Of a stretch of DNA of 64,000 nucleotides, positions 42,959-52,339 are shown piece after piece. Both the position numbers and the translations under genes were made by a program. The stretch's first letter is position 1; the number at the start of each line of letters is the position of its first letter. The notes under the pieces are model-generated. The model was not told the DNA's origin. It saw nothing but the letters and a program-made list of their open reading frames with translations, and did not search any database. The DNA is from Thermothelomyces thermophilus ATCC 42464 (lineage: Eukaryota; Ascomycota; Sordariomycetes; Sordariales; Chaetomiaceae): assembly GCF_000226095.1 (NCBI RefSeq), contig NC_016475.1, positions 1,736,001-1,800,000 on the forward strand, written 5' to 3'.

Positions 42959-44158
42959 CTTTCCGGTTTTCCCTGCCCTCTCTCTCTCCCGTCTGGCTGT
43001 TCTTTGGTGCCCCGGCGGCCCTCTCTTGGAGTATGGGCGTAAAATAGGGCGGCTCGTGGCACGGCGGGAGAAAGATAGGCTGCGGTAGTACAACCCGGCA
43101 GTCCGCGGCGGCGGCGATGCTTGTGCGCGTCGGTCAAGTTGGCGGGTAGTAAAGCCAGAAGCCGCTCGTAAGGCTACAGCAAGTTTCAAGTCTAATATTA
43201 GACGGTGCAAGTGTGCCAAGTCGTCACAGTTTGAGACGGGCTTTCGTCAAACGTTAGCTGCAAGAGCTCTGAATATCGGGTATGAAGAGACCCGAGGGGA
43301 GAGCTTACAGGAACAAGCAGCTCGCCGTCGATGGCGGGGTTCGACGTTGCGCAAGGAGTGCAGGACGTGCCGGTGGTGTTCCGTCAATAGTTTGTCGAAA
43401 ATATTATCAACGATACAAGTACAACGCGACAATTCCCCTCAGGTCGTTAGATGGGAACAAAACGGGACGCAGCAGTGCAGGTCAAGTTGGGCAACCAGCC
43501 GCCAGCGGCGGCAGCAGACGCACGCAGTCAAATAGGGTGGTTGCCCCGCCACCTGATAAAAGTCAATAAAAGAGAAGGCTGGCACACCCATCGAGCGAGC
43601 TTGGCGCAAAAGACCCCGGCTCGACAGGGGTGCTGGCAGACCGTTTCGGTGGGGCCTCAACCAGCCTCTCCAGCAGTCCTTTGCTCTCATTCGCCCCGTG
43701 CTCGGCGGGAGACAGGGGACCAGCTCCCGTCGAGCTGTGTCAGCTGTTGCCAACATGCCAACAGGGCTCTTGCGCCTGGACGTCATAGCCGAAACTCTCA
43801 ACGAGTAAACACTGTCTTCGGAAAGCGAGCTCCCATGCAGTTGCTCTTGTATGGAACAGCGACATCGAAGTCCATTGTGCCTAATTCATACAACCCACCT
43901 GGATTGCGTAGAGAGACGGCCACCTAAAAGAACTCACTTTGCATTGAGACACAGCATCTTGAGACCAAGCCAAGAGCCGAAGGCGAGAAGGCTTCCTTTC
44001 TCTGTCGACATCCAAACGGCAGTATCAAATTAGTCCGAAAGGTACGTCATGCAGCCAAAGAGAGTGCCATATCATAACGCTATATTGAACGAAACGGAAG
44101 ATGAAGATTGACTTGTTCTCGAATCTGTCGGTTGCTTCAAGGACGGAATGGCTGGTGC
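42959..44158. other. Intergenic, no gene seen
   Basis: 3' flank of the HP1 gene and promoter of the microprotein. Frames on both strands of 90-158 codons (for example 43451-43927 plus) overlap one another and show no domain. Confidence 0.5.
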
Positions 44159-45236
44159 TCATTGGGCTTCGGTTGACGGCTCGCGCTTGACTATTCGGAC
44201 GTGCTGCTCATAAAATTGCAGCATCTATGACAGGTAAGTCTCTAGGACTCGCAAAATTGCAAAGAAGTAGCATACCTTTTGAGGGCACCTTTGGTAAATG
44301 ACGCTGGTGGGGTGTTGCGTTTTATGGCCGTTCTTCCACGTGAGGTAGACCATTAGCTTCCCAGTTTCCTCGTCCTCGCAGGCGTCTAGGTGCGCAATAT
44401 GGTCTTCCCAGCTCCCTGGCGGTGGCTTCCATGTCGCCGCCTTTGCGCTCAGAGGCGGCTCCGAATTCGCCGGGTGGTCGCCGTTTCGCTTCGATCTTTT
44501 CCCACCCCCTTGCGGAGTGGTTGAAGATGGCCTCCCTCGTTTTTTGGTCTTGAGCGCGTTCGCTGTCTCTTCGTGTAACTTTTCTCGGCCGCCGATGCTC
44601 TCGAGGTACTCGTTCAGCGCTTCGGAAGCGTTCTCACTGGACGGAATATGTCAGCGCGGGCGCATAACTTGGGGATGCCAATTCTTACATCAAGTTCTCT
44701 TCCGGTTCCCATGTCCGATCAGACTTCTTTTCATACCCTTCCCACTTCACCTCAAAGAACGGTTTTCCATTCTGCTCACGTCAGACACAAGTTGAGTCCC
44801 GGAAAACAATTGGCGGTGCCTCACCTTATCGATCATGTGTGACATAATCTTCTCGACCACATACCTAAACGCCATGGTTAGTAACCATTCAGCCGGCTAC
44901 GAACGCACTGTCCATTGTCGTACACTTCCTCCTCGAATTCCTCCTCATCTTCTTCGTAATCTTCGCCCCCATTGCCGTTGGTTTTGCCCTTCATATCATC
45001 ATCATCGGGAATGTCTTGGTTATATGAAGTCGAACTCCTCGAGCGGCCGGATTTCTTGGGCGATGACAGGCGCTCGAACTCCTCCCGATCGGAAGCTTCT
45101 TCATCACTGAGTGCTGCAAAATGCCTTGTCAGACTGGATTTCTGCCAGGTGTTATAGGGTCCAAGGGTTGGATTTCCAGCAGGTCGGCGTGTTCACAAAT
45201 GGCGTCCAGCATGACAGTGGGCTCACCTGGAGGCAT
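44159..45236 (-). CDS. hpo: Heterochromatin protein 1 (HPO), chromo plus chromoshadow domains
   Basis: Six exons, 45236-45227 (10 nt, MPP), 45113-44909, 44864-44825, 44771-44689, 44636-44276 and 44224-44159, encode 254 residues. After an acidic N-terminus (DYEEDEEEFEEEVYDNG) comes the chromodomain, residues about 73-125. It starts YVVEKIMSHMIDKNGKPFFE with VKWEGYEKKSDRTWEPEENL; the aromatic cage residues Y73, W and the W of RTWEP are present. A basic hinge (KTKKRGRP, GGGKRSKRNG) follows. The chromoshadow domain begins GSWEDHIAHLDAC and ends QKMLQFYEQHVRI. HP1 binds H3K9me3 through the chromodomain, dimerises through the shadow domain, and in Neurospora is needed for DNA methylation. Every junction restores frame and family phrases. 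Confidence 0.95.
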
Positions 45237-47171
45237 CTTAACGACAAATGATATGGCTGTGTTTGAAATAAAGATTGGTCCCTGACGTCTTGAAATCGGT
45301 GCTGTCGTTGGTTCCACTTCAGTTGCACTTCCGCAGAGAAACTGGCAACGGCTTCGCGCGGACGCGTTTAAAAAATGGGGTAGGAGCGTTCAGCCGCGGC
45401 GCTCGTTCACGTGACTTGACGGGCCTCGACAACTCGGCGACAACAGAGCCCCTTCCACCTTGAGTACCTTGGGAATTAATGCAAATCAATAACAAGTTAT
45501 GGGCAGGTGAACCGATTGTGTATTTTTGCCTTTCTGGACCTGATTGTAACTTTTCGCATGTCCAGCTGGTCATGATCGTGAAATCAAGCGTCTCGATCCT
45601 AGAGCTCCTTCAATGTTTGTTTTGAGAGGTAGAACAGTTTGCTCGCACTGAACAAGTGCATCCAGAACCTTGTCTTGGCCGAGACTTCCAGACAGATCCT
45701 CTTGCTCTACCTCCCGGGGCATCATGAAATATTCAGAAAAACGTGATGACCATGGGTCCGGGTTCTTCTTGTCACATCTTCGAACGCCACAATCCAAGTT
45801 CATAAGGCCGCCACTCATCCCTTCCACGGTTCGCGGCACCCAAAAAACAGCTTGAAGTCGTTCTGTGTACGGATTGCAACTACTATATGGCTGAAAACTC
45901 GCCAGCGAAGATCCGTTACTCCTGATACTCAACCAGATCAAAGCCTCCCCCTGCTTCCCGAGGGATATTATCGCTGTCCTTGGCAAGACGGCCTAAAAGT
46001 ACCCGCAACAAAACACCCAAGACTGACTTTATTCACATCCTGGAAATGCCCGTCCGCACTGGGGGGTTGCCCTTTGGGCAAAGATAAACTTTATCCTGTG
46101 CAATCAAGCTCTCATACATATAGTGTAGGTTCGTTCTTGACCCGTTCAACGTTCTATCCAACACGGCCAAGGGAGAACAAGAAGCAAACCATTTTCATGG
46201 GACTGGGTAGTCATCGCCTGACACGTGATTTGAACACAGTTACGGCTTTCTTCCACTCTCCGGGCCTTGGAGTCTGCGCTTCGACACGATTTTTGGACGA
46301 GTTAGCAGCGAGGGAGTGAGTGAGCCGATTCAGGAGCCTCTTGTGAAGACGAACGTAGAGCGACCGAGACACTACGTATGCAATCCGTACAAGAAGCCAA
46401 GCCGGACCATTGGAGCGATTCTGGCCGCGGAAGAGAGCTGCGCAGATTTGTCGAGGAGCCAACGCTTAGCACACTGCACCGAAACAGCTCATGAACAGAG
46501 GAGGGTCGATGGCACTGAACACCGCGGTGACAAGGATTCCGATCCCATCAACGCTCATCAGAGCGATGCCGCGCTGATGTTCGCCATTGTGTCGCGCTCC
46601 GTCTGCCTCGGTAGAGGAGGATCCTACTCCGTATGTTCTAAGGTGTTACGGTAGTGTGTGAACTAAGCAGATAACGGCGCCGGTTGACAAGGATTGAGAC
46701 TGTGGATAAAGTGAATGGGATCCGTAGCGCTGGCCGCTCTAGTTACGGTGAGAGAGAAGAGCAAGGTTAGGAGGGCGTTGTGGCTCTGTTTTGGCCTGAG
46801 AAGGAACGTACCTACAGGCATTAGAAGATGTACCCCGTAGGCGGTGTCTTCCAAGGTCTTTTTATGGCGCCTTCTATCCGAGAATAAACCACCTGTATTC
46901 CTGATGGCCCCTGAAGCTGCCATTTTCTTTAGACACCTTGGTAGGTAGCATGGAGTGTAGCGTACTGTATGTATGTACCTGTATGTATGTATTGTACGTA
47001 CCTACATACAAATTCATAGGTAGTAGGAGGAACCTTAGAGACGGTGATCCGCACATCCGCTAAACTTTCGCAGCGGGTAAGTTAGCTGCGGAATGCTAGT
47101 GTATCTCCCGCAATCCCCGGCCACACAGTCCATACTTAGGTGGGTATGTACACTGATGCACTCCTAATAAG

Positions 47172-47193
47172 GTATGTACTGTACAGTACATAC
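47172..47193. repeat. Perfect 22-base palindrome
   Basis: The half-site GTATGTACTGT is followed directly by its reverse complement ACAGTACATAC, with no spacer. A partial copy (CCGTACAGTACATG) lies 7 bases downstream. Confidence 0.9.
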
Positions 47194-48040
47194 AGTATCC
47201 GTACAGTACATGAATCCGGTTGTTAGGCTACTGTGTAGTGTACACTAACCCAGACAGATTGGCTTCCTTACCCGCCTGCTCAACAGAACCAAGCCCTTGG
47301 TAGACGATCCCAAAACGTTTGAGTTTGGCCGACCACAGCGCAGAGCACTTGCGGATCCGTACACTGAAGGCAACGGAGCCGTGGTGGGGCTGTACTGCAG
47401 TAACACAGCTTCAAGCCTTCACCAGCAATTTCGAGAACTGGGCCTGAAAAGCAGGATAACCAGCATTAGCCCGTACAGGCGTCGGAGATTTTGACTCCAA
47501 CAAAAAAGCATCAGTCCATCCTGCTTTGTCTGCAAGGTAGGTTGTAAATCGGCCACCCGCTTTCGTTGGAAAATAACTAAATCAATTACCTCGTAGTGTA
47601 GTTTAAAGATCTCGATCATCAATGGCTTCGCTCCCCTTGACCGAGGACATTACACTAATGGAAGCCGATGACGGACACGCTCGCTGGTCTCAGACGATCG
47701 ACTCCGTTTGCTGCCTGTCTCCATCGTCGCTTCTGTCGATTTTGTCGCTTCGGGTTCAACCGCATCTGCGCAACGCCGTGGGGGTCCAGGGCCGGTTAAC
47801 TAGTGTTAATAGTGAGTCTATGACCAAGCGGAACGCCTCCGACTTCCCACCTTCGTCTGGTCCTTGTCCGGCGTCCAGGGTCCCTTTTCCTTGTCTGGAA
47901 AAACTGACGGGTATCGCAACTGTCATCGGCGTCCAATCCGGCGACAATCCACTCCGGCGGGACCTCCCTTCAGAGCTTCGGCAGAGCTAACGAGATTCCT
48001 GGGTCCGCCAAGCAGCCCGCCCATTGGCCCGGCAAGAACA

Positions 48041-49171
48041 TCAAACTGCCCCGGCCCAAGCCCTTCCAGGCACCTTCCAAGGGTGCTCATTTGCAGGAGG
48101 CGGGATATTTGGGCCTGCAGCCGGAGAGGGACGGAAAGGGGCGTTAGTCACCGTTTGCGCCCAGAACGTCTCCACCCCGGCGAATGGCTGGGCCAGGGAT
48201 ACGAGAGGGAGAATCATACGTCGTGGAACGTACGGATCCGTGCACAGTACGGAGTACACTTCGAAGTATCCGTACTTTATGAAGGAATGCCTCGCCAGCG
48301 CACCTCGTGCGCAGTAGTGGGAGATGCCAGTCTCGGGGGCGGAGAATGGGAGAGGGGGGGAGGGGGTCGTTATTCGCCCAGTCAGTACGAAGTACGGACT
48401 ATCCCAGTCGGTCTCATCTGTGACCAGGTCGAACACTCTGTTGCCATATTCTACGGCGGATGATCTGATATCAGCTCGCCCCGATCTGTTACCACTTAAG
48501 TACACAGTTTTCCGTGGTGTGTTTCGAAACTGAGAACCTACGCTAATATGTCTTCCTACTTTTCTTAGTGTATGAACAACAGAAGTACGCCGCAAGAAGC
48601 CCGCAGCCCGGGCCATGATCAGCGCCAAGCATTCCACGGAACCACTCGAGAGGCGGCCGGCATTCGGGCTCTCCCCTGCAAAACCGGGAGACATATCAGT
48701 TTTCAACAACCCCCAACTCCTCCCCACCCAACGGTGAAAGGGACAGGGCCATATGGAGACTTCGAACTGAGTCGCGCCATGTCTCTTGGGTGAATCCGAG
48801 GAATGAACAGGGGGTTGAGCCCATAGTAACACGGTACACTTTGCTTTGCACTGTACTGTGTTCTGTACGGATATGTATTCTGTACATGATGGAAACAACT
48901 GTGACGCTGCAGACTTGCCGTCCGTCCGGCTGCGGGAAGATCTCGCAGAACGCAGAATCTTAGGCCCGCTTCCCGTCAGAGGCCATCCCTCGTAGTGAAC
49001 GCCTCCTCCGCACTCCGGCTCCCGCTCGCCGCCACTAGCGGCCGCAACCTGCAAGTTCTCCGCCGGCACAGCGCACTCCGACCTGGTCCTGCGGTCCCGG
49101 CACCCTGGTTCAGCTAATACCTGCCCTGGCTGGAGAATGCAACCTAGACGGGAAAAGGGGCCCCCAAACAT
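48041..49171 (-). other. Long unassigned open reading frame, 376 codons
   Basis: It begins with ATG (MFGGPFSRLGCILQPGQVLA) and is uninterrupted to 48041. Composition is Ser/Arg/Pro/Cys-rich without hydrophobic core patterns. It runs through the dispersed GTACAG/TACGGAGTAC motifs, which elsewhere lie in non-coding DNA. Its length alone argues against pure chance, but no family, transmembrane segment or repeat was recognised. I do not call it a gene. Confidence 0.25.
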
Positions 49172-49487
49172 TCAGTCCGTTTAGGGTCAGCGGTGATGAG
49201 GGCTTTTGAGAGAAGCAAGATAACGGTCCACTCACCCATCGCATCACCAACACCTATTAAAATCGTTGGCTGTCCCAGCACGCCGCATTCTCGCTTTCTG
49301 CCAGTCCCCGCCTCCCCCGAGCATCCAATGGTCCTGAAGGCTCGTGCTCCTCTGAAGGAGCAACTCCTGACCGAAATCGCTTCTGTGGTTGGTTCGACGA
49401 GTGTGGGGAGCCGTATCTTCATCCCCAGCCTTTCTCGGCCCGGATTTCATTGCAGCGATTTTTCCCCATCACGGGTGAGAACGAGAT

Positions 49488-51750
49488 ATGAATGAGACGC
49501 CCAGCCGCCCTCCGGAGGGCACCACGACGAAGGCAGTGAAGGACAAGAGTTGTCCGTACTGCCACCAGGCTTTCACTTCCTCATCTTTAGGTCGCCATCT
49601 CGACCTTTATATCCGAGAAAAAAATCCAAAGCCCCCGGATGGCGTGCACGACGTGGAAGCCATACGGAAGCTAAGGCAAAATATCACACGTCGGCAGCCC
49701 AAGGGCTCCGCATCCCGACGGGTTTCGTCGGCTGCTGTAGGAACACCGACGACGGCATCACGGAGAAGCCCGGCCTCTGGGGATGCCGGTCGATCGGTTA
49801 CGAGGTCCCCGAATTCTTCAAAGGGTGATTTGCAAGCCGGGGCTGCTTCTGGGAGCCAGTACTACCCGTTCAAACACCGCTGGGAAGACACTGGGGTCAT
49901 TAATGACCTCGCCGTGCGAGACGGCGTAGCAAGAGGCGAGGCGGAGGGGAAGGCTGCCGCACAACAGCTACCGAGACGTGAGCCGTCTCAGCGTTCAGCA
50001 GCTCGACAAATGCTCAAGCAGCAGCTGGAGATGAGACAGCAGATTCAGGACGCTGAAGATCGGTCGAGGGCGGCAGAGTTGGCTTTGAGAGAGCTGCTCG
50101 GCTCGTTGAGGGCGGCCAAGTCCGTTCCCCTGTCCACTCGGACCTTGGTCCGTGGTCATTCGTACGCTTACTGACCTTGTGTGAGCCGGCAGGCGACAGA
50201 TCGACATTGGCTCGACGCCCTTCGACTTTGACCCGTTCTCGCTCGACTTTCCAGCGCTGACACTGCAGTGCCTCGACCCTCCGCCGACTCTCTTCGCCTC
50301 GACGCAGCACCCGACGTCCACCTCGTGGTCCATCTTGCCCCCGGGCCACGCTCAGCTCGAAGCTCTGTATGCTTACTTTCGCGAAGAATTTCGGCGGTGG
50401 AAGATTGCGTGCGCGGCGGCAACAACTGCCCTCAGCGAGGAGTTGACGTACCCCCCGCCCCTAGACGCGGTCAGGGCAGATCCCAAGGCCGAGGTGCGCA
50501 AGGCGGAGAAGTCGGCCGAGCAGATGGAAAAGCACGTTTACGATCACCTGGAGGCTACGTACGCGATCTGGGACGCCCTCGCACAGGACCAGCGCGAGCA
50601 GCTCTGGAGGCTGGAGCTGGCACGCGGGGTGGGAAGGAGGCGGCGGGAGGTGGACAAGCTGAAGGAAGGACAACACCTCCTGCGGCAAGAGGTTGCGGTA
50701 CTAAAGAGCCAAATCGAGCAACTGACTCGCCTACAACAACCGCGAGAGTTCAAGATCGCGCCACCACCGACCCTCTACATCGACGAGAAGTTCTTGACAC
50801 ACTTGCAAGAAGAGGCGATGCGAAACGGGAAGCATTTCGTCGGCCTGAGTCTTTCCGACCGCGGCTCGGACCTGAATACGGTTGTCTCGTCGGTGATCGA
50901 CCGGTGGAAGAGCGTGATTGTGTCCGCCCGCTCGGCAGCCAGCGGTCTCCAGACACAGCGGACTCTTAGCCCGGGAGCGGCAGGGCCGAGTCCACGGGGA
51001 TCAACCTGCGATAAATCTACTCCGAACAAGCAGGATGGGCTGCAGATGCCACAACAGTCTTCCATTTGTCGAGATCGCCCTCGACCGCAACAGCTCTCTA
51101 CGGCTTGCACTCACGGAACGAGCTACCAGGTCTCGGCCACGTCGCCGAACGCAGCGTCCATGCCAACGCTGCCGGAAACACCGGCCGTCCCTAGCACAAC
51201 CCCTTCGATAAATATTCACGCAGACGACGACGAAGACGAAGAGATGAGTGACCGAGATGCTGAGTTAGCCGGTGAGCCGCGGCCGAACCAAAACGATCGG
51301 CGTGACGCAGAAGGAAATCCAACCGGTGTTTCCGATGTCGATGCTGATGCGGACGTTGATGCTGATGCGGATGCCGATGCGGATGCGGATGCCGATGCCG
51401 ACGCCGACGCCGACATCGACGCGGATGCGGATGCGGATGCGGATGCAGATGCAGATGCAGATGCAGATGCAGACGCCGACGCCGACGCCGACGCTGATGC
51501 CGACATGGATGACAACCCTGGCGGCTACACCGAATTTCAGGCTCAGCAGCCGCTTCAGCGGCAGCAACAGCTCCACCCCGTTGTGCCCGTGCCAGCACCG
51601 TCACAACAAACCGGGCAACTAGGAGTGGCGCGGACACGTGCACAGTTGGGGGGCGGGAAGAGGAGTAACACCGACGATGGCACGTCTGGCCATATGGTGA
51701 CAGATCAGATACCAGAAAGTGTACGAGGTCGAATGCCGAGCTGGGCTTGA
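49488..51750 (+). CDS. Zinc-finger/coiled-coil protein with an Asp-Ala repeat, unknown function
   Basis: Two exons, 49488-50119 and 50193-51750 (73-nt intron, donor GTCCGT, CTGAC branch, acceptor GCAG), encode 729 residues; the join reads [20 protein letters not shown]. Near the N-terminus [20 protein letters not shown] gives C22, C25 and H37, a CxxC...H half finger without an obvious fourth ligand. A basic Ser-rich linker and a first coiled coil follow ([20 protein letters not shown]). Exon 2 holds a helical, possibly coiled-coil region ([39 protein letters not shown]). The C-terminal third is disordered. It includes a strictly alternating Asp-Ala repeat of about 50 residues, then Gln/Pro-rich sequence. 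The first two-thirds look conserved and gene-like; I do not recognise a named family. A nuclear or scaffold role would be a guess. Confidence 0.8.
51334..51512 (+). repeat. GAYGCN hexanucleotide repeat coding for (Asp-Ala)n
   Basis: About 28 tandem hexanucleotide units of the form GATGCG/GACGCC with occasional Val, Ile or Met in place of Ala. The unit keeps the reading frame. All units use synonymous variants, in blocks of the same codon (GATGCG, GATGCA, GACGCC), which points to recent slippage. Confidence 0.9.
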
Positions 51751-52339
51751 TCTATATCTAGCACCCTTTGTGTACGCACCCATCTAGGCCTGGGTGAAGG
51801 AGTCGATCCCCTCAGTTTGCGGTGGTCTTACTTTAACACCAGCGCGCCGACTCTGGGGGATCGTGGACGCATGCCGATATCCCAATAGTACATAGGATCT
51901 AGGAGAAAGCCCTAGAGATTGACTTACATCCGTTTAATCTTCAAATTGTTCCCCCCCCCCCCCTTTTTTTTTTTCTTTTTTTTTTCTGATCTTGTTTCAC
52001 TCTTAGTAGTTACCTCCCCCTATTCAGGGTTGATGCTTGATGCAGTGGTGACTCGCTGTAAAATTGAAGGCTAGGGTTAGGGTCCCGTCCCGTTCAACCC
52101 GAGTCATTGGTTGAGCCAAACCTTACACCGTAGCCCCCCGAGGCCTACATCCCCAAAACGGTGACTCGACAAGTCACTTCGAAAATACCCCGCTGTGGGG
52201 TTATTTTTCAATTGGGTTCAGATCCCATCTGCACCGAAAACCTAACCTTCGCACACGATCTGCCACACGCAGACGGTTGCCTTTGCACCCGTCGTTTTCA
52301 TCCTCCGGACACTTTCCAGCCAGATTTACGCAGAATACC
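51751..52339. promoter_or_regulatory. Promoter region of the lysyl-tRNA synthetase gene
   Basis: Contains 14 C followed by T-rich DNA at 51951-51985, a telomere-like TAGGGTTAGGG at 52072-52082, ATTGG near 52110, and TGACTC half-sites at 52049 and 52162 (CPC1/Gcn4 half-site form). No gene seen. Confidence 0.45.

Larger units (their letters stand above)
45237..49487. other. Gene-poor stretch with short palindromic motifs
   Basis: A 4.2 kb stretch with no recognisable protein. Doubtful frames include 45570-45986 minus (139 codons from a TTG), 47622-47990 plus (122 codons from an ATG) and 48041-49171 minus (376 codons from an ATG). All have odd Cys/Ser/Arg-rich composition and no domain. The stretch is rich in GTATGTA/GTACAGTAC/TACGGAGTA motifs, clustered at 46960-47010, 47165-47240, 48245-48275 and 48840-48890. 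Confidence 0.5.

Noticed and set aside
45570-45986. 139-codon minus-strand frame upstream of HP1
   Set aside because: It starts on TTG and has no recognisable domain. Some segments look protein-like, but there is no supporting splice structure.
47622-47990. 122-codon plus-strand frame starting with ATG
   Set aside because: Ser/Pro/Arg composition, no domain, no codon-bias contrast visible by eye; not enough to call a gene.
51216-51643. Poly-Ser-Ala, poly-His-Pro and poly-Met-Pro frames opposite the Asp-Ala repeat
   Set aside because: They are other-frame shadows of the hexanucleotide repeat inside a well-supported gene.
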